From positions 62,001-126,000 of the forward strand of contig NZ_OUNR01000016.1 in NCBI RefSeq assembly GCF_900403705.1: a stretch of 64,000 nt of DNA. Direction: 5' to 3'. This DNA is from Nitrospira lenta. GTDB taxonomy: Bacteria > Nitrospirota > Nitrospiria > Nitrospirales > Nitrospiraceae. Positions within the stretch are counted from its first letter, which is position 1; each line of letters begins with the position of its first letter. Below, piece by piece: positions 25,743 through 33,793 of this stretch. The position numbers and the translations under genes were made by a program. The notes under the pieces are model-generated. The model worked only from the letters and a program-made list of their open reading frames with translations, was not told the DNA's origin and made no database searches.

Positions 25743-26285
25743 CTATCCCTGCTGGTAGAGGACGGCTGATAATGGATGTGCGAGCGCGGGTTTTCCTGTC
25801 CGGCCGTATGCATTGCCGTCCGTCAGAGCGGCTGCTCCGGCCGTCAAGGCATGCTCAACAAACCCGCGAATGCCATCGATAAGGACCACGTTTTGCTTGA
25901 TCTCTTCCCGCACATGTTTGGCGGTGGCCATCAGTGTCTCGTGATGTCGGCGAACGGTGGCCGATTCCAAACCGTGCCAGCGATCGAGCAGACTGTGCAG
26001 CGATGAGGCCGAATCAGACAGCGACAGGGCGGCGGTAATCTGGCGGACCGCCTGGTCGCGCGCATCCGCAATGGATTGGAGTTGTTCCAGTATCGCAAGG
26101 CGGCGAACATTGATAGGGTGAAAGTCGCCGATGGCGAGGGTTTTGATGGCGTGACGTTCCGCTTCGACTGTCTCGAGGAGGGACTGGCAGGCGGCCAGTT
26201 CCCGGAGAAGAATGGTCACTAATTGTGCTGACAGTGCCGTTGAAACCGAAGGCATACGCGCTCCCTGCGAACTTGCTTCGGACAT
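25743..26285 (-). CDS. flgN: FlgN-like export chaperone
   Basis: A 180-residue helical protein with the FlgN pattern: an N-terminal helix LVTILLRELAACQSLLETVEAERHAI followed, as is usual, by a hydrophilic helical hairpin and a second helical region (LHSLLDRWHGLESATVRRHHETLMA). Identification rests on this pattern and on its place between flgM and flgK, the usual FlgN site. FlgN holds FlgK and FlgL unfolded for export. The last ~30 residues are variable. Confidence 0.82.
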   Translation of the reverse strand: MSEASSQGARMPSVSTALSAQLVTILLRELAACQSLLETVEAERHAIKTLAIGDFHPINVRRLAILEQLQSIADARDQAVRQITAALSLSDSASSLHSLLDRWHGLESATVRRHHETLMATAKHVREEIKQNVVLIDGIRGFVEHALTAGAAALTDGNAYGRTGKPALAHPLSAVLYQQG

Positions 26286-26328
26286 AACGCCGCCATCCTG
26301 GCAGCGCAGTCGATGTGAATCGTGACGG

Positions 26329-26634
26329 TTACAACACCGCGTCGGTCAGCACTTGCTTGATAAGCGCATCGCCGACTTTGCGGCCGCTCACATCGTAGGT
26401 GCCATGCTCAAGGGCATTCTTAATTTGCTCAACCCGAGCGGCCCGTTCCTGATCGGGCGTCTGGCCCAGCGCACGAATGCGCTGCAGCTCTTTAGCCTGA
26501 TCCGAGATCTGGACCCGGTCATTCCCCGCCTCTTTCTGAGACGATTGCGGCTGGGGCGACGGACCCTTCGTCTCCTGCGTGCCTAAGAGAATCTTGGCCA
26601 GTTGATCGGACCGACCCGAACCTGAGATCTGCAT
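26329..26634 (-). CDS. flgM: Anti-sigma-28 factor FlgM
   Basis: A 101-residue FlgM. The C-terminal sigma-binding part reads AARVEQIKNALEHGTYDVSGRKVGDALIKQVL, here given as the family recognises it in pieces: RVEQIKNALEHGTY then VGDALIK. The N-terminal half is polar and probably unfolded. FlgM holds FliA inactive until the hook is complete, then is secreted. ATG 26634 has an AAGGAG site. A sigma-28 promoter lies ~80-110 bp upstream, so FlgM is under feedback from its own target. Confidence 0.92.
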   Translation of the reverse strand: MQISGSGRSDQLAKILLGTQETKGPSPQPQSSQKEAGNDRVQISDQAKELQRIRALGQTPDQERAARVEQIKNALEHGTYDVSGRKVGDALIKQVLTDAVL

Positions 26635-26713
26635 ATCGCTCTCCTTCTTCTGGGAAACGGCTGAGCCAACCGGGGTTTTCCCCTCTCGGTTGCTTCAAAC
26701 CCTGTCGCACACC

Positions 26714-26741
26714 TTATCGGTTTTCACTGTCTGGAACTTTA
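26714..26741 (-). promoter_or_regulatory. Sigma-28 (FliA) promoter of flgMNKL, overlapping the flgJ stop codon
   Basis: Minus-strand TAAAGTTC-N12-ACCGATAA, close to the consensus TAAAGTTT-N11-GCCGATAA. The final TAA of the -10 element is the flgJ stop codon. A GC-rich hairpin (about 26671-26694) lies in the flgM leader. Confidence 0.75.
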
Positions 26742-27082
26742 GCGGCCGGCGGATAATTCTTTTCAATATATTCCTGAACCATTTGCGTAATCCCGATGCC
26801 TCCTGATTCGGATGCTCTATTTCCGATCTCTTGGTCATAAAAGGAGTAAAAGTATGAGCCCATTTTGCCGGACATCTCTGATTCATGAACGGTTTCCCGC
26901 ATCACCTTCATCAGATAGGACACAAAGAAGGCTTCATACTGCTTGGCGGCCTTGAGTAACTCTTTCCGATCACCTGGAGCCCCCTGTACCTGCAATGAGC
27001 TGAGGTCATTCTGATTCCCCAGTGGATCGGTGAAGACCGGAGAAGAAAGAAACTGCGCTTGAGTCGAATCATGAATATTCAT
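26714..27082 (-). CDS. flgJ: Rod-binding protein FlgJ, N-terminal (scaffold) domain only
   Basis: 122 residues from ATG 27082, preceded by GAGAG; a TTG at 27124 would add 14 residues with no ribosome site. The FlgJ_N motif is present (AAKQYEAFFVSYLMKVMRET, FYDQEIGNRASESGGIGI). The C-terminal muramidase domain of enterobacterial FlgJ is absent. It caps and scaffolds rod growth in the periplasm, so a separate wall hydrolase must open the peptidoglycan. It follows flgI by 75 bp. Confidence 0.92.
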   Translation of the reverse strand: MNIHDSTQAQFLSSPVFTDPLGNQNDLSSLQVQGAPGDRKELLKAAKQYEAFFVSYLMKVMRETVHESEMSGKMGSYFYSFYDQEIGNRASESGGIGITQMVQEYIEKNYPPAAKVPDSENR

Positions 27083-27157
27083 TGGAACTCTCGTGTAATG
27101 TAGCCCGCTTTCAACGCTTTTCAATTACTGCATTAGTTCATATTATCAATATCTTAA

Positions 27158-28300
27158 CTAGATAATCTCAAGATTCGCTTGGAGTGCTCCTGCTGCTCGC
27201 AATGCCGAAAGAATTGAGACCAGGTCTCTGGGCGTTACTCCGACAGCATTCAGTGCCCTCACGACCTCGCCCAGCGTGACAGTCTCGTCAACGACGATCA
27301 GCCGAGACTCTTGCTCCTTTACCTCTGTTTGGACGTCTTCGGTCACGGTCGCGGGTTGACTGCTAGCCGATCCGATCAGCGGGGCATTGGGTTGAGAAAC
27401 ACTCAAGGTGTTCTTGACCGAAATCGTTAGATTCCCGTGAGAAATCGCACAGGTGGAGATGCGCACATGTTCGCCGAGTACGACCGTACCGGTTCGTTCG
27501 TTCACGACCACTTTGGCGGCCATGTCGACCGAGACATCCAGGCCTTCGATTGACGCAATGTATTCGACAACTCGACCGTGAAAATTCGTGGGAATCGTGG
27601 CCTTCACATGACCGGCATTGATGGGTAAAGCACTGCCTTTCCCAAAGACTCCATCGATGGCTTCAGCCGTTCGAATCGCCGTCGTAAAGTCCGGCTGCCG
27701 GAGCATGACCGAGACGGTCTCCCAAGCATCGATATTGACCACCAATTCCTTTTCGATAATCGCGCCTCCCGGCACCACCCCGGCGGCCTGGTGATTCTTG
27801 GTCACCGAAGCACCTCCGGCACCTCCCACTCCACCGAGGAATCCACCCACCGACACCGGCCCCTGTGCGACGGCAAACACTTGCTGATTCGCCGCTTTGA
27901 GCGGAGTCAACAAGAGCGTTCCACCTTGCAGGCTTTTCGCATTGGCCATGGAGGACACGACCACATCAAGAGTTTGGCCGGGTTTGGCGAACGGGGGAAG
28001 TTTGGTGGTGACCATAACAGAGGCAATGTTTTTCGTGAGAAGCTGGATCGGATCGATGACCAGATTGATCCCCATCTTATTCAGCATGGACATCATCGCC
28101 TGGATCGTGAACTGACCACCGATGACCTGGTCGCCGGTGCGATCGAGTCCGACGATCAGTCCATAGCCGATCAGTTGGTTTTCACGAACGCCCTCAATGG
28201 CTCCGATATCCTTGATCCTGACCGCCTCCGCTGGGAGCGGGAGACCTACGGCTCCGATGAAGAGTCCCGCCATCAATGACCTGGCCCAAGATGTAATCAT
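27158..28300 (-). CDS. flgI: Flagellar P-ring protein FlgI
   Basis: A 380-residue FlgI with a signal peptide (LMAGLFIGAVGLPLPAEA) then VRIKDIGAIEGVRENQLIGY, the family N-terminus. Other landmarks are GYGLIVGLDRTGD, QTLDVVVSSMANAKSLQGGT and the C-terminal LNAVGVTPRDLVSILSAL. Exported by Sec to the periplasm, it forms the bushing ring in the peptidoglycan around the rod. Length is normal. Confidence 0.97.
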   Translation of the reverse strand: MITSWARSLMAGLFIGAVGLPLPAEAVRIKDIGAIEGVRENQLIGYGLIVGLDRTGDQVIGGQFTIQAMMSMLNKMGINLVIDPIQLLTKNIASVMVTTKLPPFAKPGQTLDVVVSSMANAKSLQGGTLLLTPLKAANQQVFAVAQGPVSVGGFLGGVGGAGGASVTKNHQAAGVVPGGAIIEKELVVNIDAWETVSVMLRQPDFTTAIRTAEAIDGVFGKGSALPINAGHVKATIPTNFHGRVVEYIASIEGLDVSVDMAAKVVVNERTGTVVLGEHVRISTCAISHGNLTISVKNTLSVSQPNAPLIGSASSQPATVTEDVQTEVKEQESRLIVVDETVTLGEVVRALNAVGVTPRDLVSILSALRAAGALQANLEII

Positions 28301-28320
28301 TTCACCCGTAATCCTTGTTG

Positions 28321-28596
28321 TTACAACTTCTGTGTTGACTGAACGTGCGATTTACGGCCCAAGAGCATTCTCGAAATCCAGCCCTGCTCAGACGCCGACT
28401 CTTGCGGAATGCTGACTCGGCGTTTCCTGCCGTGCCAATAGCCGGTTCGGCCGGGATCCTGAGGCGGATCTAAATCCGCTCGCCGCACCACACCGCTCAT
28501 CACCATCATTTGCAACGACCGAATCGAGATCGCGCCGCGCCAGAGCCCCCACTTCGCCGAGACGTTTCGTGTAGCAATCAATTTCACAAGCAACAT
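28321..28596 (-). CDS. Hypothetical small ORF filling the flgH-flgI gap
   Basis: A 91-codon reading frame in an otherwise gene-free 302-bp gap inside a compact operon. It starts 7 bp after the flgH stop and ends 20 bp before flgI. It has an ATG, but the purine-rich AAGG lies right against the start, so translation initiation would be poor. The predicted protein is basic with a hydrophobic N-terminus (MLLVKLIATRNV) and no recognised domain. The gap may instead be a leader or decayed gene. Confidence 0.3.
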   Translation of the reverse strand: MLLVKLIATRNVSAKWGLWRGAISIRSLQMMVMSGVVRRADLDPPQDPGRTGYWHGRKRRVSIPQESASEQGWISRMLLGRKSHVQSTQKL

Positions 28597-28602
28597 CCTT
28601 CG

Positions 28603-29304
28603 TTAGAACGGGTAGATCCAATCAAGCACTCGAACCAGCCACCCCGGCCGTTGCACATCGTCCAAGACTCCCAACCCGGCGTATTCGATTTTGGCATCGG
28701 CGATCGCCGAGGAGAGCACGGTATTCTTCGTGTCCACATCTACGCGCCTCACAATGCCGGCAATCGTCATCATTTGCTTTTCACTGTTGACGGTAACCTC
28801 ACGCCGTCCTTCAACCCGCAAATCGCCGTTCGGAAGCACTTCGACTACAATCACCGAGATCGTTCCGGTTAACGTGCCTTCTCGGCTGGTGGCGCCCTTT
28901 CCACTGAACTTGTTGCTTGCCGAGGCATCGATCCCGAGCCCTCGCCGGGCTTCATCGCCAAGTCGGAGACCGGGAATGCCGATATATCCGGTTCCGGTTC
29001 CCGCCAACGAATTGGATAACGTTGAATCACGTTGCGCCGAAGTGTCCGCCGATTTTGATCCTCGGTGCTTCTCGACAATCTTGACGGTCAGGATGTCCCC
29101 TACCCGCATGGCCCGCATATCTTCATACAAGTACGCACGGCCGTTATCTTCTTGCCACAGCGAGCCCAGCGTCTTGGGCGGAGCCAATGCCGGCACGGTA
29201 AGCTTGGAGGAAACGGAGGGAGAGCTTGAGGGAAAAAGACTACAACCGCTCAGCAGCAGGCTGATGACGACCACTCCCGATGTGTGAGTTGTTGCGCAGC
29301 GCAT
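28603..29304 (-). CDS. flgH: Flagellar L-ring lipoprotein FlgH
   Basis: A 233-residue FlgH with a lipobox LLSGC (Cys21). Typical segments are GSLWQEDNGRAYLYEDMRAMRVGDILTV (read as GSLW...LYEDMRA..VGDILTV), the N-x-F-x-G-like KFSGKGAT, and NGDLRVEGRREVTVN. It forms the outer-membrane L-ring and shows that the cell has an outer membrane. It starts 8 bp after flgA. Confidence 0.97.
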   Translation of the reverse strand: MRCATTHTSGVVVISLLLSGCSLFPSSSPSVSSKLTVPALAPPKTLGSLWQEDNGRAYLYEDMRAMRVGDILTVKIVEKHRGSKSADTSAQRDSTLSNSLAGTGTGYIGIPGLRLGDEARRGLGIDASASNKFSGKGATSREGTLTGTISVIVVEVLPNGDLRVEGRREVTVNSEKQMMTIAGIVRRVDVDTKNTVLSSAIADAKIEYAGLGVLDDVQRPGWLVRVLDWIYPF

Positions 29305-29312
29305 GCGTGATC

Positions 29313-30116
29313 CTAAAACTCCACTTGAACGAGTCCTGGAGCGACGATCTTCGCCCGCAGTTCTCGCCCGGAATCGAGGTTTGCCACCATCACTGTCTGT
29401 CCGACTTGCCCGCTTCCCTTCGTCACGCCTGATGTTTGAACGGAGAAGTTGCCGCGCCGCGCTTCAATCATGACGTGATCGCCCTTTTTCACCATAAAAG
29501 GTTTTTTCAGGAAGGTCGGACGCAACGGAGTATTCGGTTGCAGCGGACGGGCCGTGCTTTTTCCAATGACGGCTTCCGGGTCAGTGATGAAGGGGTGCTT
29601 CACATCATAAGTGACGATACGCGCGGTGGTGAGATCATCCGGCTCAATGGTCTCTTCAGACTTGAGAAAACGCGCCGGAACGACCACGTCGATCATGGCG
29701 GAAATATCCGCCAGGGCATCAATGGTCTTCCATACATTCCCGTTGACCATGACCTGGATAGGAAAGCTTCTTCGCCCCATCGTTGTGGAGCCTCCAGGAA
29801 CGGCAGGGATCTGTAGTTCGATTACTCCGGCCGGGATTTTGATCGGATCCAGCGGCTCCAGAAGGGTGACTTGCACCGACTTCACCCGGGTTCCCCATTC
29901 GCCTTCAAGATACTTCTGAATGGTCTTTTGGATTTGCTCAAAGTGCAGCGCCCGCATCGTCGGCCGGGTCGAATCCAACTTGTTGAGAGCCGCTCCGCTG
30001 GCTCCCTGCCCGCTCATCGATATGGGCTTGACCAGTTTCTCCGAACTCCCGCCGATGGCCGGGGCGGCCACGGCGGCAAGGATACAGACGGCGGCGATGA
30101 TGCGAAGGCTAGTCAT
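29313..30116 (-). CDS. flgA: Flagellar P-ring assembly chaperone FlgA
   Basis: A 267-residue protein with a signal peptide (IIAAVCILAAVAAPAIG) and a C-terminal SAF/FlgA domain (VPARFLKSEETIEPDDLT, VIGKSTARPLQPNTPL, VKKGDHVMIEARRGNFSV). It acts in the periplasm to help FlgI polymerise. Encoded between flgG and flgH, a common order outside enterobacteria. Confidence 0.95.
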   Translation of the reverse strand: MTSLRIIAAVCILAAVAAPAIGGSSEKLVKPISMSGQGASGAALNKLDSTRPTMRALHFEQIQKTIQKYLEGEWGTRVKSVQVTLLEPLDPIKIPAGVIELQIPAVPGGSTTMGRRSFPIQVMVNGNVWKTIDALADISAMIDVVVPARFLKSEETIEPDDLTTARIVTYDVKHPFITDPEAVIGKSTARPLQPNTPLRPTFLKKPFMVKKGDHVMIEARRGNFSVQTSGVTKGSGQVGQTVMVANLDSGRELRAKIVAPGLVQVEF

Positions 30117-30126
30117 AACGTCTTCC

Positions 30127-30918
30127 TTATCGTCTGAGATTGTTCGCGATGGACATCATTTCGTCAGACGCTTGAATCGTTTTTGAGTTAATTTCATAGC
30201 TCCGTTGCGCGATGATCATGTTGACCATTTCTTCAGCCAGGTTGACGTTCGAGCTTTCGAGGAAGCCCTGCTGGATGGTCCCGAATCCGGTGGAGAATCC
30301 GCCGGTCCCTTGAGTCGGAGGGCCCGACGCAAAGCTGTCGATGAACAAATTGTTTCCCATCGCCACGAGTCCGGCCGGATTGTCGAATCGCGTCAATTGA
30401 ATCTGGCCGACCTGGGACGCCTGGGTCACACCAGGGAGCAAGACGGAGACGGTTCCGTCCTGACCGATATCCATCTTCAACGCGCCGGAGGGAATGGTAA
30501 TGACCGGATTCAACAAGTCACCGTCACCTGTGACCAAGTTGCCGACGTTATCGCGTTTGAACGACCCGTTCCTGGTGTACATGATGGTTCCATCCGGTCT
30601 GGAGACCTGGAAGAACCCCGGTCCATCGATTGCGATATCCAGATCGTTATTGGTCTGGCGCATGTTGCCCTGGAGCCATTCCTTCGAGACCGTGGTGGGG
30701 CGCACACCGGCGCCGACTTGAATGCCGACGGGAAAGACACCGACGTTGGATGCGCTGGTGCCCGGCAAGCGCTGGATTTGGTAGAGCAGGTCAGCAAATT
30801 CGGCCCGGCTGCGCTTGAACGAGTTGGTGTTGACGTTGGCCAGGTTGTGGGCCACGGTATCCACATTGATCTGTTGTGCCGTCATTCCGGTGGCGGCCGT
30901 CCACATTGCCCGAATCAT
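30127..30918 (-). CDS. flgG: Flagellar distal rod protein FlgG
   Basis: A 263-residue FlgG of the usual length (260). The N-terminus has MIRAMWTAATGMTAQQ and VAHNLANVNTNSFKRSRAEF. The C-terminus is ESSNVNLAEEMVNMIIAQRSYEINSK. It forms the outer rod that crosses the L and P rings. Exported by the flagellar type III system. Confidence 0.97.
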   Translation of the reverse strand: MIRAMWTAATGMTAQQINVDTVAHNLANVNTNSFKRSRAEFADLLYQIQRLPGTSASNVGVFPVGIQVGAGVRPTTVSKEWLQGNMRQTNNDLDIAIDGPGFFQVSRPDGTIMYTRNGSFKRDNVGNLVTGDGDLLNPVITIPSGALKMDIGQDGTVSVLLPGVTQASQVGQIQLTRFDNPAGLVAMGNNLFIDSFASGPPTQGTGGFSTGFGTIQQGFLESSNVNLAEEMVNMIIAQRSYEINSKTIQASDEMMSIANNLRR

Positions 30919-30927
30919 AATTGCCTC

Positions 30928-31698
30928 CTAAGCCACTCGTCCGAGTTCTTGAATGGCTGTTTCAGCCATTCGGTCCAGGGTTTGAATCAATTTCTGAGCC
31001 GATTCATACCCGCGCATACCTTCGATCATCTTGACCATTTCACCGATGGAATTGACGTTGGAATCTTCAATATGTCCGGCCTGGATTTGAGGAGCCTTCG
31101 CCGGAAACCCCTTGTCGGAGACGAACATGCCTTCCGCATATTTTTGCGGCATGTTGGTATCGGGGAAATCCATCACCTTGATGGTGCCGATGGGATTGCC
31201 GTCGACTCTAATTTCACCCTGATTGGAAATGTCCATTTTCCCGACGGGAATCTTCAGCTCGCCCTTGGTGCCCATCACCGGATATCCGAGATTGGTGACC
31301 AGCCGGCGTTGATTGTCGAGAGACAGCATGCCGTTGCGGGTAAAGCGTGTGCCTTGAGGGGTTTTGACTTCTAAGAACCCGCGGCCCTGGATGGCCAGAT
31401 CGAGAGGGTTTCCGGTCAAGCGAATCCGGCCCGCGTCATACGTTGTTTTGACCGTATTCGGAGCCGCATACACGCGTTCTGTCGGGCCGAAAGGTTTCGC
31501 TACGATTTGGTTCGCCAGCGACACCGTGCCGGGGATCGCGGGAATGGCCAGTTGCACTTTTGGAAATACGGCTTTGAAGGTCTGCTCATCTTGCTTGAAC
31601 CCGGCCGTGTTGACGTTGGCCATGTTGTTGGCGAAGACTTGCATCCGTCGCTCATGGGCGAGGGCACCGGACAGGATTGGATAAATACCTCGATTCAC
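30928..31698 (-). CDS. flgF: Flagellar proximal rod protein FlgF
   Basis: 256 residues from GTG 31698, which has AAGGAG at the right distance. The longer in-frame ATG at 31749 would start inside the sigma-54 promoter and is rejected. Rod signature: FANNMANVNTAGFKQDEQTF. Middle: IQGRGFLEVKTPQGTRFTRN. C-terminus: EDSNVNSIGEMVKMIEGMRGYESAQK. It sits between FlgC and FlgG in the rod. First gene of flgFGAHIJ. Confidence 0.94.
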   Translation of the reverse strand: MNRGIYPILSGALAHERRMQVFANNMANVNTAGFKQDEQTFKAVFPKVQLAIPAIPGTVSLANQIVAKPFGPTERVYAAPNTVKTTYDAGRIRLTGNPLDLAIQGRGFLEVKTPQGTRFTRNGMLSLDNQRRLVTNLGYPVMGTKGELKIPVGKMDISNQGEIRVDGNPIGTIKVMDFPDTNMPQKYAEGMFVSDKGFPAKAPQIQAGHIEDSNVNSIGEMVKMIEGMRGYESAQKLIQTLDRMAETAIQELGRVA

Positions 31699-31737
31699 AG
31701 TCTTCGCTCCTTGGTCATTCGATTCGCAAGGACATAC

Positions 31738-31753
31738 AGCAACGTGCATGCCA
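31738..31753 (-). promoter_or_regulatory. Sigma-54 promoter of flgFGAHIJ
   Basis: Minus-strand TGGCAT-N5-TTGCT with GG-N10-GC spacing, 40 bp before GTG 31698. Nothing else is visible in 31754-31914. Confidence 0.75.
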
Positions 31754-31914
31754 GACCGTGACGCTCAGTCGGCGTAGACCTGTTCGATGAAGGAAGAGAG
31801 AAATGCGGGGAAATATGGCAGGCTGTCAATTATCCGACGGTCGGATGGAAGGCGCGCGGGCCACTCTGTTCTTTTTGATCAGGCGAATAATTCCGTGGTG
31901 GAGGAAGAAGTTGC

Positions 31915-32850
31915 CTAGCGTAGAAGGGATTCGCCGGCCGCCGAAGACTGGGCCATGGAGGCTATGCCTGGAACTTCACCGATCGACTCGGAGAAGCGGA
32001 TGGGATTCTCAGCGGTCGCGAGGGCCAATGATTTCACGGCCTGGCTCAATAGGGCTTCTCCTGATGAGGCCGAAGAAGTATACATAGATCCGCCGATGTG
32101 ACAGGTCAGCAGCACTTCCTGTCCTTCAATCATCAGGGGCAGCGACATCGTGCGATAGATATTCTGCGCGAGGGTATCGATCTCATCCCGTGCGACCACG
32201 CTTTCAATCAGAATGGCGAATCGCCGATCGCCGATCCGGGCGACGGTATTGTTCGAGGGCAACGCGCTCTTGATGCGGGCGGCCTGCACTCGCACGATCA
32301 ACGAGATATTGGGAGTCGTCATTGCGGTCGGCAGCGGATGAAACTGCTGAAGATCCGCGACCAGCACACCGACACTGCGGCCCATATGCGACGCCCGCGT
32401 GAGCCCTTGTTCGAGGAGCACGGTGAAGAGACGCAACGTGGGCAGACCCGTCACATGGTCGTAGGCCGCCAGACTGTCTTCCTGTGGCTGGATTCTGGTG
32501 CGCCGGGCAAACGGCCAATACCACATTCCCGCAAGGCTGAGGCTCAGGCTCATGAACAGCCCGATTCCGCCGACCAGAGATTCGGGAGTCGTGAGCGACG
32601 CGCGCTCTAGGCTGCCGCCACTGCTTGTGTCGAAGGGAGCTCTCGGCGGCATACTCGTGAGCCATTGAGCCGCGAAGAATCCGGTGGCAAGCGCCAGCGC
32701 AAAACAGCTGATGGATCTTGTGCGAGACGATGCGCTGATTCGTGAACGCGAGCGGCCGAGGCGGGAGAGACCCAGAGTGAACGGCCCGCGATAGCCGATG
32801 GAAGACGTAGAGGGTGTTGCACCGGCCGATGTAGGTTGTTCTCTATCCAT
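31915..32850 (-). CDS. Membrane-anchored degenerate GGDEF-domain protein
   Basis: 311 residues from ATG 32850; a TTG two codons earlier is less likely. A basic, Ser/Arg-rich N-terminus precedes two membrane segments (CFALALATGFFAAQW and GGIGLFMSLSLSLAGMWYW), then a GGDEF-like fold (~125-290). It begins YDHVTGLPTLRLF and has GVLVADLQQFHP. The signature loop is RIGDRRFAI, so G-G-D-E-F is lost and cyclase activity is unlikely. It could be a c-di-GMP/GTP sensor or a structural protein at the flagellar pole. It follows fliA on the same strand after 171 bp (32851-33021) in which I see no clear promoter. Confidence 0.75.
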   Translation of the reverse strand: MDREQPTSAGATPSTSSIGYRGPFTLGLSRLGRSRSRISASSRTRSISCFALALATGFFAAQWLTSMPPRAPFDTSSGGSLERASLTTPESLVGGIGLFMSLSLSLAGMWYWPFARRTRIQPQEDSLAAYDHVTGLPTLRLFTVLLEQGLTRASHMGRSVGVLVADLQQFHPLPTAMTTPNISLIVRVQAARIKSALPSNNTVARIGDRRFAILIESVVARDEIDTLAQNIYRTMSLPLMIEGQEVLLTCHIGGSMYTSSASSGEALLSQAVKSLALATAENPIRFSESIGEVPGIASMAQSSAAGESLLR

Positions 32851-33021
32851 GAACAAGAAGCGGAGACATCCTTATAAGTGATGCCTCTGTTTCGGTTATT
32901 CAGAGAGAGAACTGAAGGACTCGTATGTGAAGCGTGCGATCCGGCACAAACTGCCACAAACAATCACCGTGAAGATTGCCTCGGGGGCAAGCACACCGCA
33001 CCAGTGCACGTATGCCGGGCG

Positions 33022-33771
33022 CTACTCTTCGGCATGGAGAAACGCTTTCAGTCGAAGAATCGCTTTGGTGTGAATCTGGCACACACGAGATTCCGTGACC
33101 TTCAAAAGCTCGCCGATTTCCTTCATCGTCAGTTCTTCATAGTAGTAGAGGGTCAAGACCAGTCGCTCTTTTTCAGGCAATTCCTGAATGGCTTCGCCGA
33201 TCGCTTCGCGCTCTCGCTCGTTCACCAAGCTGGATAACGGATCCAGGTGATGTGTATCGGCGAGCATCTTGACGACTTTGTGCCCATCCGGTTCTTGAAG
33301 CCCCAAGTCGTCGATACTGATCATCACGGCCCCACGGGCCCGCGAAATAAATTCGTCGAGATCAGCCAAGGGCATCTTGAGTTCGGACGCCACTTCTTCA
33401 TCCAACGGAGGGCGTCCCAGTCGATTCAACAACGTGATATGGGTCTTTTGCAGGAGACCGATGCGTTCGTGCACGGAACGTGGAATCCAATCCATCGAAC
33501 GAATTTCATCCAACATGGCGCCGCGAATGCGGAACTCCGCGTAGGTCTTGAATTTCGCTTCGCGATTGGGATCGTATTTCTCCATCGCATCCATGAGGCC
33601 GATTGTCCCGACTGAGATCAAGTCCTCGGCATCCAGGTACGCCGGTAATCGAAAGGCCAGTCGATGGGCCATCGCCCGAATCACGTGCGCGAACTCTTTG
33701 ATCAGTTGTTCCCGATGGGCGTCTCCGCTGGGAATCGCTTGATGGACACGATGAACGGCCGTTTTGCTCAT
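33022..33771 (-). CDS. fliA: RNA polymerase sigma-28 factor FliA
   Basis: A 249-residue sigma-70-family factor with regions 2, 3 and 4. Region 2: AEDLISVGTIGLMDAMEKYD and FKTYAEFRIRGAMLDEIRSMD. The FliA-type region 3: WIPRSVHERI. Region 4: LPEKERLVLTLYYYEELTMKEI with the helix-turn-helix SRVCQIHTKAI. It directs late flagellar genes and is held by FlgM. It begins 22 bp after flhG at the end of the long fliL operon, so it is itself expressed from the sigma-54 promoter. Confidence 0.96.
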   Translation of the reverse strand: MSKTAVHRVHQAIPSGDAHREQLIKEFAHVIRAMAHRLAFRLPAYLDAEDLISVGTIGLMDAMEKYDPNREAKFKTYAEFRIRGAMLDEIRSMDWIPRSVHERIGLLQKTHITLLNRLGRPPLDEEVASELKMPLADLDEFISRARGAVMISIDDLGLQEPDGHKVVKMLADTHHLDPLSSLVNEREREAIGEAIQELPEKERLVLTLYYYEELTMKEIGELLKVTESRVCQIHTKAILRLKAFLHAEE

Positions 33772-33793
33772 AATAAATATGCCTTTGACTCCA

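Noticed and set aside
31699-31749. N-terminal extension of FlgF from ATG 31749
   Set aside because: It would start within the sigma-54 promoter. GTG 31698 has a proper ribosome site and gives the conserved FlgF N-terminus.
31915-32850. Active diguanylate cyclase
   Set aside because: The GGDEF signature is replaced by IGDRR, removing metal and substrate-binding residues.
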